From contig CAJQUW010005335.1 in assembly GCA_907163375.1 (NCBI GenBank), positions 124,001-188,000 on the forward strand: DNA of 64,000 nucleotides. The letters run 5' to 3'. Below, piece by piece: positions 13,190 to 22,655 of the stretch. Every line of letters starts with the position of its first letter. Within the stretch, counting starts at the first letter, position 1. This DNA comes from Prostheceraeus crozeri. Its lineage: Eukaryota > Platyhelminthes > Polycladida > Euryleptidae. The notes below the pieces were generated by a model that searched no databases, was not told where the DNA came from, and saw only the letters and a list, made by a program, of their open reading frames with translations. Position numbers and translations under genes: made by a program.

Positions 13190-13894
13190 AGTCCGGCAAC
13201 CAGAACGAGTTTCTGCAGGGAAAGAGACTGAAAATGAGACTTTTCCAGAATTACACCCTATGCCTACTACAGATCCGTGCGTCTGCCGATTTCTAGTTAC
13301 TTCCTCTCTTGTCAGACACGATCAAAGAAAACGTCAATTCCATGGGACGCCGATTGGAGTTTTTGGTAAAAATGAAATTTTCTGTGTTTTCTCTGATTAA
13401 GCGAAAAGCACTAAGCTCAAAGTCATAATTTTTGACATGGAATATCTTCAGGTCATTTCTTATCATGTTCATGAACCCCTGTATTTGAAGCTAAACACAT
13501 TCTGATTTGGCAAGTCCCCGTAAGGTTGACAAACTCAAGCATTTTGAGCAATTTAATCTACATCTAACAACATTCTCGCATACAACGCCGATCACAAGCC
13601 TGATAATAACACATGCACATCACAGGAAATGACCTGTAGACTTCATGTAAAAGAATATGACTCTAGACTTAGTATTTTTCGCTTAATCATCGGAGATAAT
13701 TAATAATCATTTTAACCAAAAACTTCAATCTGCGTCCCATTGGATTAACTTTCTTTGATCGTGTCTGACAACAAGAGGAACCAAGTAGAACTCGGCAGAC
13801 GCTCAGATTCCTAGGAGGCAAAGGGGGCACATCATTGTGTGAAAGTCTCATTTTCGACCTCGTTCCCTGCAGAAACTCGATCTGGCTGCCGGAG
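13190..13894. mobile_element. Long-TIR MITE (copy 1)
   Basis: The two ends are inverted copies over more than 200 bp. Left: GTCCGGCAACCAGAACGAG then TTTCTGCAGGG. Right: CCCTGCAGAAACTCG then CTGGCTGCCGGAGT. Both contain a GAGACTTTTCCAG/GAAAGTCTCATTTT segment and a TTGTCAGACACGATCAAAG segment. TA dinucleotides abut both ends, which suggests a Tc1/mariner-type TA duplication. No coding capacity. A second copy lies at 50507-51111. Confidence 0.7.
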
Positions 13895-15106
13895 TATACA
13901 TCGGGAGTACGCTTCAGCGCAGTGAGAGAGTCAATCCCTGCTAAATACAACTCAAACGGAAATGTTTGAAAATGTGTAAATAATAAATAGTCTTTTACTA
14001 TCTCTTGCATTTTTGAGTAGAAAAACACAGAATCCGCTCATCCAAATAAATGAATGCATCAAATCTAATGTGAGGCATGACAATTTGTCCATTTTTTGAC
14101 TTGGGGTCTAGTGTTTGTAGCATAAAACTGACAGTATTGCTTATAAAGAAATTCTATTTGATCATAACTTCATATATGTTGTTCCATCAACAATTTGAAT
14201 TGACTAGGATGCTCAATTTTGCAAGAAATTGACAAATATTCTCGATTTTCAAGAATTAACTTTTTAAGGATCAAAATTTTGATGTTCTCATGTGCTAAAT
14301 TTCATAAAATTTGGTTGTCAGAAATACGTTCATTTCACAAAAAATGAAAGTCACAAAAAAGCTATTATAGTAGTATAGTAGTTGCTAGTAGCTACTATGT
14401 AACTACAATATTAGCTGTATTTAAAAGCTATTAGCATATAGTAGTTTCTAACAATATCAAAGAATGTCTAGAAGCTCCAGGACGGTTAATTGACATTTGG
14501 TGCACACCTAATAAAAATCGAATTGACGTACTCCTATTTTCAGCCTATGCTTTTCAATAATATTATACCTACATGTGAATGCATTTTACTAAGTTAATTA
14601 GCTATCTATCTAGCTATATCTAGCCTATCTACTTGTCAATTGACTTCGCAAAATGTATTTTCAATTTAAATATTTTTCCATTCTACTTGTTAAATGGACG
14701 AATTTTTGGGCATGCATTGGTGGTTCAAATATGAAGGTGCTAAAACGTTATACGCCAACTAACAGGTCAAAATACATGTACATTAGGTTAAAAAATTTTA
14801 CTCTGTGAAGTATATCCTCTGAGCAATACAATGAAATCAATGCATATTATTGTATTAATTAGCAGGGGGAAACCACTGCTACTGCAAATGCGTTCAGAAA
14901 TGCAAATTATTAAGTCGCAAATCAAGATTTACGAAAAATTTTGTTAATCTTGCTCAGCGAATGAATTCCGTCCAACTGAAGCTGTCAGAATTGTCGCTTT
15001 AATTTATCCTAGTATTTAATGGTATTTGCTATCCTAACGCTCGTGCACCTGGTTCTCCTTACCAATGGATAAAGACGATCAGGTCTGCCACTCATCATAC
15101 TGTATC
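13895..15106. other. Noncoding flank up to the giant element
   Basis: AT-rich. A cluster of short inverted TAGTAG/CTACTA motifs lies at 14370-14450 and CTAT-rich repeats at 14600-14640. Nothing else was recognised. The last bases before the element are CTGTAT. Confidence 0.5.
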
Positions 15107-15340
15107 AGTAGTAAGGAAGTGACAAACACCAGATAGCGCAAGATGGCCGCCATCGCTGACTCCCCCCCTCCCCCTCCCCTCCCCCCCTCCCCGCCCCCTC
15201 CCCTCCCCCTCCCCTCCCCCTCCCCTCCCCCTCCCCCCCCTCTGGAACGGCAGAGTGTCGTGGTCGGCCGCCGTGGTGCTTTGGGTCTGAGTGTCGTGGT
15301 GGACTTGGGCGACCGCCAGGATTAGTGTTGAGGCTATAGT
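15107..15340. repeat. Left tip of the terminal inverted repeat with C-tract
   Basis: Starts AGTAGTAAGG, an AGT doublet reminiscent of the short terminal repeats of Polintons, then a unique segment, then an almost pure C/T tract (about 15164-15241) made of CCCCT and CCCCCT units. The complementary strand carries many runs of four or more G, enough for G-quadruplexes. The right tip has a shorter tract (about 41013-41041). The 60-codon proline-rich frame here is low-complexity sequence and not a gene. Confidence 0.8.
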
Positions 15341-15599
15341 GTGTGATGTTTTTCGTGCTGAATGTTGGGTTGTAAAATGGGTTGTTTCGAGTGGAAGGAG
15401 TGGTCGGATGAGAAAACGGAGGTCGGATTCGTGTTCAGCGTGAAATTCTGCATCGGTAGGGTGAGTTTCAAGGCAATCGGTGAGTAAAAATTTTCAACAT
15501 TTTTCGAAAAACGACAGAGTTAGAATTTGGGACGTTTTGGTGTGTAGCGTCCAAACGAAGCATCGGATGAGAAAACGGAGGCCAGATTCGGAATCTACG

Positions 15600-18540
15600 T
15601 GAAATTTTGGGTTAGGAAGGATGTTTCCAGCGAAATCGGAGAGAAAAAATTTTCACTGACGTCCCCCCCCCCTCTGGACAGCTTGCTTCGATTTTGGCTT
15701 CTAGTGGACGGATTTTGTCGTGCGATAGCTCGTTTGAAAGCTAAGAGTGAGACAAATTCAGTGAAAGAATCGGCTTGTTCCTATCTGTCTTCGTTCAAAA
15801 GTTAGAGCGGTTACAAGATTTTAGGTCGGAGCTCGCTTACCTGAAAAAATCCTAAGTGTCAGAGTGACTTTGTATGGGTAAAATTTTGAAAATTTTCCAA
15901 AGTGTGGAATTTCGACCTGGGACCGTCACCAAAACATTTTTCATCAAATTCTGAAATTTCACTGACCTCCCCCCCCCTCTGGACAGCTTGCTTCGATTTT
16001 GGCTTCTAGTGGACGGATTTTGTCGTGCGATAGCTCGTTTGAAAGCTAAGAGTGAGACAAGTTCAGTGAAAGAATCGGCTTGTTCCTATCTGTCTTCGTT
16101 CAAAAGTTAGAGCGGTTACAAGATTTTAGGTCGGAGCTCGCTTACCTGAAAAAATCCTAAGTGTCAGAGTGACTTTGTATGGGTAAAATTTTGAAAATTT
16201 TCCAAAGTGTGGAATTTCGACCTGGGACCGTCACCAAAACATTTTTCATCAAATTCTGAAATTTCACTGACCTCCCCCCCCCTCTGGACAGCTTGCTTCG
16301 ATTTTGGCTTCCAGTGGATGGATTTTGTCGTGCGATAGCTCGTTTGAAAGCTAAGAGTGAGACAAGTTCAGTGAAAGAATCGGCTTGTTCCTATCTGTCT
16401 TCGTTCAAAAGTTAGAGCGGTTACAAGATTTTAGGTCGGAGCTCGCTTACCTGAAAAAATCCTAAGTGTCAGAGTGACTTTGTATGGGTAAAATTTTGAA
16501 AATTTTCCAAAGTGTGGAATTTCGACCTGGGACCGTCACCAAAACATTTTTCATCAAATTCTGAAATTTCACTGACCTCCCCCCCCCTCTGGACAGCTTG
16601 CTTCGATTTTGGCTTCCAGTGGATGGATTTTGTCGTGCGATAGCTCGTTTGAAAGCTAAGAGTGAGACAAGTTCAGTGAAAGAATCGGCTTGTTCCTATC
16701 TGTCTTCGTTCAAAAGTTAGAGCGGTTACAAGATTTTAGGTCGGAGCTCGCTTACCTGAAAAAATCCTAAGTGTCAGAGTGACTTTGTATGGGTAAAATT
16801 TTGAAAATTTTCCAAAGTGTGGAATTTCGACCTGGGACCGTCACCAAAACATTTTTCATCAAATTCTGAAATTTCACTGACCTCCCCCCCCCTCTGGACA
16901 GCTTGCTTCGATTTTGGCTTCCAGTGGATGGATTTTGTCGTGCGATAGCTCGTTTGAAAGCTAAGAGTGAGACAAGTTCAGTGAAAGAATCGGCTTGTTC
17001 CTATCTGTCTTCGTTCAAAAGTTAGAGCGGTTACAAGATTTTAGGTCGGAGCTCGCTTACCTGAAAAAATCCTAAGTGTCAGAGTGACTTTGTATGGGTA
17101 AAATTTTGAAAATTTTCCAAAGTGTGGAATTTCGACCTGGGACCGTCACCAAAACATTTTTCATCAAATTCTGAAATTTCACTGACCTCCCCCCCCTCTG
17201 GACAGCTTGCTTCGATTTTGGCTTCCAGTGGATGGATTTTGTCGTGCGATAGCTCGTTTGAAAGCTAAGAGTGAGACAAGTTCAGTGAAAGAATCGGCTT
17301 GTTCCTATCTGTCTTCGTTCAAAAGTTAGAGCGGTTACAAGATTTTAGGTCGGAGCTCGCTTACCTGAAAAAATCCTAAGTGTCAGAGTGACTTTGTATG
17401 GGTAAAATTTTGAAAATTTTCCAAAGTGTGGAATTTCGACCTGGGACCGTCACCAAAACATTTTTCATCAAATTCTGAAATTTCACTGACCTCCCCCCCT
17501 CTGGACAGCTTGCTTCGATTTTGGCTTCCAGTGGATGGATTTTGTCGTGCGATAGCTCGTTTGAAAGCTAAGAGTGAGACAAATTCAGTGAAAGAATCGG
17601 CTTGTTCCTATCTGTCTTCGTTCAAAAGTTAGAGCGGTTACAAGATTTTAGGTCGGAGCTCGCTTACCTGAAAAAATCCTAAGTGTCAGAGTGACTTTGT
17701 ATGGGTAAAATTTTGAAAATTTTCCAAAGTGTGGAATTTCGACCTGGGACCGTCACCAAAACATTTTTCATCAAATTCTGAAATTTCACTGACCTCCCCC
17801 CCCTCTGGACAGCTTGCTTCGATTTTGGCTTCCAGTGGATGGATTTTGTCGTGCGATAGCTCGTTTGAAAGCTAAGAGTGAGACAAGTTCAGTGAAAGAA
17901 TCGGCTTGTTCCTATCTGTCTTCGTTCAAAAGTTAGAGCGGTTACAAGATTTTAGGTCGGAGCTCGCTTACCTGAAAAAATCCTAAGTGTCAGAGTGACT
18001 TTGTATGGGTAAAATTTTGAAAATTTTCCAAAGTGTGGAATTTCGACCTGGGACCGTCACCAAAACATTTTTCATCAAATTCTGAAATTTCACTGACCTC
18101 CCCCCCCTCTGGACAGCTTGCTTCGATTTTGGCTTCCAGTGGATGGATTTTGTCGTGCGATAGCTCGTTTGAAAGCTAAGAGTGAGACAAGTTCAGTGAA
18201 AGAATCGGCTTGTTCCTATCTGTCTTCGTTCAAAAGTTAGAGCGGTTACAAGATTTTAGGTCGGAGCTCGCTTACCTGAAAAAATCCTAAGTGTCAGAGT
18301 GACTTTGTATGGGTAAAATTTTGAAAATTTTCCAAAGTGTGGAATTTCGACCTGGGACCGTCACCAAAACATTTTTCATCAAATTCTGAAATTTCACTGA
18401 CCTCCCCCCCTCTGGACAGCTTGCTTCGATTTTGGCTTCCAGTGGATGGATTTTGTCGTGCGATAGCTCGTTTGAAAGCTAAGAGTGAGACAAATTCAGT
18501 GAAAGAATCGGCTTGTTCCTATCTGTCTTCGTTTAGATGT
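15600..18540. repeat. Left terminal array: ten ~304-bp units
   Basis: The phrase TCTGGACAGCTTGCTTCG recurs at 15673, 15978, 16283, 16588, 16893, 17197, 17500, 17804, 18108 and 18411, a spacing of 303-305 bp. Most length change is in the C-run before it (6-10 C). Units are near identical. The outermost unit is preceded, and the innermost followed, by a different spacer rich in AAAACGACAGAGTTAGAATT (15340-15660 and 18541-18780). Open frames in the array (for example 18337-19047) are by-products of the repeat. Confidence 0.9.
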
Positions 18541-18949
18541 GAGACGCCATTTAAGATTTTGGGACATTGGCGAAAAACGACAGGGTTAGAATTTGGGACG
18601 TTTTGGGCTGTAGCTTCAAAACGAAGCATCGGATGGGAAAACGGATTTCAGATTTGGAATCAGCGTCAAATTCTTTATCTGTATGGTGAGTTTCATGTCA
18701 ATCGGAGAGTTTCAAGTCAATCGGAGAGAAAAATTTTCAACATTTTTCGAAAAAACGACAGAGTTAGAATTTTTGCGATGGCTGCCTACTGTAGAGCCAA
18801 AAAGAAGCATCGGATGGGAAAACGGAGGCCAGATTCGGATTCAGCGTCAAATTCTACATGGAAATGGTGTATTTCCAGCTCAATCGGAGCACTAGAACCG
18901 GAGATAGACGGGATTTTTAGTGTTTGGATGATGGGTATTACGTCATCAG

Positions 18950-19020
18950 CTGATCGTCACACACTATATAAGCTGGGAACCGACGGAGACTTGTCATTTA
19001 GAGGAGAACGATTGTCAGAG
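18950..19020 (+). promoter_or_regulatory. TATA/Inr promoter and noncoding first exon of the coiled-coil gene
   Basis: TATATAAG starts at 18965. A TCATTT initiator has its A at 18996, exactly 31 bp downstream. Exon 1 would be about 18996-19020, ending in CAGAG followed by a GTAGGT donor at 19021. A TACGTCA (CRE-like) motif at about 18939 lies upstream. The acceptor CGCTTCAG ends at 20050, two bases before the AATG of the coding exon. The same TATA-31-Inr spacing occurs in the polymerase promoter. Inferred from sequence only. Confidence 0.65.
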
Positions 19021-20050
19021 GTAGGTCGTCTCTCTGAGCTCCGATGATAGCTTCGGACATTCCAAATTCCAAGTTTCTGTAAGAAACCGACTTAGAAAAT
19101 TTCATTGCTGATATCAGCTAAGCCGTCAGACTTAGAGGTTCGCCAGGAGATGGCCTTCGTCTCCAGGCCATAAAAGACTCCAAAACTTTAAAGGCTTGTA
19201 ACTTTGCTTCTACAAGTCCGTTTGACTTGATTCAAAAAAGGTTCGGTCGCTATTGACCTGCCCTAAGTGATGGACTACTTATAAAATTTTATAAGTAGTG
19301 CTAAAAAGTTGAAAAATTTAAATTCACTATTTTTGGAGGTTTTCTGGGGTTTTCGACCCTGCTGAAGTCAATGAAAGCATTTTTAATGATGTCTGAGCCA
19401 GTCTTCTCATGGTATAAGCGGCTTTTCACTGAAAGCGGGCAAGACATGGAGAGTTTTGCTGTAATATTCCACTGACAGGGTGTTCCTTCGGGACGGCGGA
19501 CGATGCCGTAGTGATAAGTGTGGCAAGGGAATGTGTCATATTTAAGACCGTAACCGCTGGGGCAACTCATGTTGGGCATTTGACACAGCTCTCAACGTAG
19601 CACTTTGAACGCCAATCGGTTGAGTCTTAGCTATCTTGTCATGGGTGGCCTCTAAACATCTCCATTGCAAAACGCTGGTGAATCAAGCACTCTACGGCTT
19701 GCTATCAAGCTGATCAAAGCAATAACTTGGGATGTTTCCTCAAGGTTTTCAAGTATGCTAAGTTCAAATCTGATATCATGTTTCAAATTTAACTAAGTCT
19801 AAGGCAGCTTTGAGGGGTTAGATCCCAGCTACTGTTCACTACCTTTGACTCGGCGTTGCTGTTACCACTTCGGGGCAGTGACAATGATGTCTTCAGCTGT
19901 AAATAGCGGGTATCGGGGAAGATCTCTCACTTCCCTAGTGATCAGTACAAGGCCTTCGGGCTGTCGACGGGATCGAGTGCCACTCACTACACTCAAATCT
20001 ATCATTCCTCACTAAGTGTAAAAATCATTGTTTTCCGTTTTTCGCTTCAG
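19021..20050 (+). other. Probable 5'-UTR intron of the coiled-coil gene, with 26-bp palindrome
   Basis: Bounded by GTAGGT at 19021 and CTTCAG at 20045-20050. It holds a perfect 26-bp palindrome at 19274-19299 (centre AAAATTTT). A 92-codon minus-strand frame at 19301-19579 begins MPNMSCPSGYG and has five Cys. It differs between arms by one Pro/Ser change and has no recognised domain, so I do not call it as a gene. Similar palindromic AT-rich sites can serve as operators or replication sites, but nothing shows this here. Confidence 0.5.
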
Positions 20051-20052
20051 AA

Positions 20053-21225
20053 ATGCCGAAATACAATAATATGAAGACCAGTTTCAAACTGTGTCAATGC
20101 CGGAAGGTATTCCGAGCTGACGCCTTCAAAAAGCACGCTTGTACTAACAAGAAACAGATAGGGGTCGCTCGCTACTATTGCGGAGTCCACAAAGTCAGTC
20201 GCTTAAGTGAGCGGCTGGAGGATTGGCACTCACAACACAGCGAGTGTCAAACAGGCGAAGTAGGCGAAGAAGAACGGAGTTCACTCTTCGCCACTGAGCT
20301 CCGTTCTTTAGAGCTACAATCTGCCAACGAGCAAGAACGGAGTTCACTCTTCACCACTGAGGCCACTGAGCTACAATCCGCCATTGAAGCGATTGCCGCT
20401 GTATCCTCGCTTAGTAGCGAGAGTTCGCTGACCAGCAGCGATAGTGAGGAGGAGGAGGGAGAGCTACAGTCGCAACTTATCAAGGACGTCGACCTCGATC
20501 GCGAGACCCCTACAGCCGTAACTGTGAGTGGAATTGCAACACAATGTCGCAATTTTGTCAAGCGCCCGCCGGTGATTGCCGAACGGGATAGATTAAAGAA
20601 AGAGGCGGAGAAGTTGAAGGAGGAGGCCTTCTCATACAAGGCAAAGTATGAGGACCTAAAGAACGTGGCCGGAGAGATGAAGAAGGTGAAGGAGAGATTA
20701 AGCGAGCGGGATGGCGAGTTGGAGCAGGAGAGGCTCAAGACTCTCGAGGGGAAAGCCAGAGAAGAGGCTTTGCTAGCAGAGAGGGAAAGTAGGGAGAAGG
20801 AGATACGAAGGTTGAAGGAGGAAGTGGAGAGACTCCGTGTGCAGATGGCTAAGGTTGTCGAGACGAACCACGAGCTGCACCGTTCGGCGCAGCTGGTGGA
20901 TCGCGATCGAAGGGTGCGTTCCAGTCGTCTGCACATCCCTATTAGAAAGGGGAGAGTAGCAGAAACTCCTCTCTTGTACGAGCGTGGAAGAGGGGAGAAA
21001 TGCTACTCTCGGGTGAAGAAAGGGGTGGAGTGTCTACACTTCACCTTCGATCATCGTGATCCGATCTCGAATTTCCTTTATGAGGAAGCGTCCGAGAAGA
21101 TCTGTAAGTAAAAATGACTAAATTGATATGTAAGATGATAACTCACTACTTCTTTCTTTACAGACATCCAAGAGAAGCGACCACCCGCCCCGTTGCCGGA
21201 GCCGCAGTCGAAACAACAAGCCTGA
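20053..21225 (+). CDS. Zinc-finger / coiled-coil protein, left copy (two coding exons)
   Basis: Coding exon 1 is 20053-21103, then a GTAAGT intron 21104-21163 ending TTTACAG, then exon 2 21164-21225 with stop TGA at 21223; splicing keeps the frame (a TAC codon is formed) and adds a Pro/Gln-rich tail. Unspliced, the frame would stop 8 bases into the intron. The N-terminus has CxC (C14, C16) with HxC (H28, C30) and a second Cys/His group (C43, H46, H59, H62, C65), both zinc-binding candidates. Residues about 70-110 hold a repeated ERSSLF/TEL unit. Residues about 176-285 are a highly charged heptad-rich coiled coil. No family was recognised. A DNA-binding or scaffold role is possible but is inference. 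Promoter and 5'-UTR intron lie upstream. Exon 2 overlaps the 3' end of the 216-aa gene on the other strand. The right-arm twin is at 35088-36260. Confidence 0.8.
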
Positions 21226-21827
21226 GTCCCTACCACACACCCCGAGAACGAACCATCGGCTCTCTTAAGGGCCACCATGGGGCAAGACATGATAGAACCT
21301 CCTCGCGGTTTGCCCTGGGCAGTCTTCGGACTGGCGAATACTATCATTAAGTTGAATCTGCTATCAGTCAACTTGAACGTCGCAAATGAAGTTCGGTGTA
21401 ATACTTCCTTTCGACGGGCGTTCCTGTAAAGGGCGGCGGTGAAACCCGTAGCTATGTATACCGCAAGGGACATTCGGCAATGGTCAATCTTGTTAAACCT
21501 CTCTGCGTCATGTTTGCAAGTGATTGCCTCTGTCTCAACGTAGTATGCATTCGCGCCAGGGCGACATTTAGCCAACTGTCGAAGGTTGCCTAAAACTTTC
21601 CATTGCATACGTTATGAGAACCATGAGTTCTACCTGTCTCTATCAATGAGACGAATTGATGAATGGAATGAAATGGGAGGACACTCACGCGCCACACGCA
21701 ACATAACACACTTCTCTCTTCCGTAGTCTAACAAGCTCTTTACACATGGATCGCAGTCGATTGCTATCCCTGTATCAGAAGTGTAAGCTATCTTAATTTT
21801 ATCTAACACTATTTCATCTACCATCAT
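21078..21827 (-). CDS. Unknown 216-aa protein, left copy (two exons)
   Basis: Exon 1 is 21827-21689 (ATG ATG GTA GAT). A donor GTGAGT begins at 21688, and the intron of 99 bp ends TTTTAG at 21590. Exon 2 runs 21589-21078. The 651-nt product keeps frame. Without splicing the two parts are separated by stops. The protein is Cys-rich: CDPC near residue 26, then scattered Cys, then a CC-x2-C group followed by a Gly-rich stretch near residues 180-195. No transmembrane helix is clear and no family was recognised. It lies head-to-tail behind the 151-aa gene (about 147 bp between) and is convergent with, and overlaps, the last exon of the coiled-coil gene. The right twin is at 34486-35235. Confidence 0.65.
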
Positions 21828-21974
21828 CGCCCATATGAAATGTTATAAGATTTACAAGTTAGACTAAGCGTGCTACTATTTCCAAATGAAAAAGTATACA
21901 TGGTTAAATCATCCACTGAAGCCCCATTCAAGTAAGTCAGTATGAAAGCAAAGATAATACGAAATGAACATTTA

Positions 21975-22430
21975 TTATGGCATGTATTTCAAAAGGTCTT
22001 CATCGTCAATATCGTCCCAGAGTCTGGCTTCACATAGATAACAAAAACAGTTCAGTTGCTTTAATCGTTCTTCCACTGCAAGCCTCACTTTATCAATATA
22101 CTCCCACTCTGCCATAGTTCGTGGCTGGGAGTTAGGGGTGTACCACTCCCATAATTGGTGGAGGAATTTCGTGCTGGTGATCTCCATCACATCGTCAGTA
22201 TCGTACTGGAGATACTTCCACCTCACGCCTGTTAAGTCGGGACACTCCTTCTCACATACACTCTCCTCTTCCTCGTCCGCTGGTAATGATAACTTTCGTA
22301 TATTGTCCAGTCGGTACACCTTCTCCACCTTCACCTTTCTTGGTGCATTTGGTGTAACGAGCACCTTTGCTGATGTGCATGGAGAGGAGAACTCCAATGC
22401 GGTATTTGGTGTTGTTGGAGGACTTGTCAT
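21975..22430 (-). CDS. Unknown 151-aa acidic protein, left copy
   Basis: A single frame of 151 codons. The N-terminal 45 residues are Ser/Thr/Pro-rich and probably disordered, followed by an acidic EEEE patch (about residue 54) and a more ordered C-terminal half rich in Trp (WEWY, WEYID) with a CFCYLC cysteine cluster near residue 130. No family recognised. A small nucleic-acid or polymerase partner is only a guess. It is divergent from the polymerase gene, about 225 bp between start codons, and the shared region contains an inverted CCAAT box. On its own side it has a TATACTTT-type element (22487-22494, minus strand). An AATAAA overlaps its stop codon (21971-21976). The arms differ by one Val/Ala change. 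The right twin is at 33883-34338. Confidence 0.75.
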   Translation of the reverse strand: MTSPPTTPNTALEFSSPCTSAKVLVTPNAPRKVKVEKVYRLDNIRKLSLPADEEEESVCEKECPDLTGVRWKYLQYDTDDVMEITSTKFLHQLWEWYTPNSQPRTMAEWEYIDKVRLAVEERLKQLNCFCYLCEARLWDDIDDEDLLKYMP

Positions 22431-22486
22431 GTTGTCTTTGAAATGCTGACTTTGAATAATGATAACTTTAACATTTTTCTAATTCT

Positions 22487-22655
22487 AAAGTATACACAAG
22501 CAGCCAATCAGAATGAACATCCAATGAATGAAGAGAATGAAAGTATATAAGCAAAGTGACATTCATATCATTTCATTTAATCTGTGAATCATACAAGTGA
22601 CGAACGCACGATCTCTCTCTTTGACTATTATTCTGTCTGATCATATTTCATTAAA
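22487..22655 (+). promoter_or_regulatory. Divergent promoter: CCAAT box, TATA and Inr of the polymerase gene
   Basis: AGCCAATCAG at 22502-22511 is a textbook CCAAT (NF-Y) box. TATATAA lies at 22544-22550 and a TCATTT initiator has its A at 22575, 31 bp from the TATA start, the same geometry as the promoter at 18965. Toward the 151-aa gene the minus strand carries TATACTTT (22494-22487), with a TCATTA about 34 bp downstream. The 5'-UTR of the polymerase mRNA would be about 80 nt. Confidence 0.65.

Noticed and set aside
15095..15115. ACTGT direct repeat at both tips as a target duplication
   Set aside because: ACTGT occurs at 15099 and 41093, but these positions are not symmetric with respect to the inverted tips.
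15143..15325. Proline-rich 60-codon frame at the left tip
   Set aside because: Translation of the C-tract; no counterpart of the same length in the right arm.
18337..19047. 236-codon frame and its shorter relatives in the terminal arrays
   Set aside because: They arise because the 304-bp unit happens to be open in one frame; they shift with C-run length and cross spacer types, and the frame has no start-site or domain support.
19301..19579. 92-codon Cys-containing minus-strand frame, kept in both arms
   Set aside because: It lies in a likely intron, shows a Pro/Ser difference between arms and has no domain. Its presence in both arms is explained by the palindrome, so it is not evidence of selection. 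It is left as a possibility only.
20247..20936. 229-codon minus-strand Ser-rich frame opposite the coiled-coil gene
   Set aside because: Antisense shadow of a Glu/Arg/Lys-rich coiled coil, with the expected Ser/Leu-rich composition.
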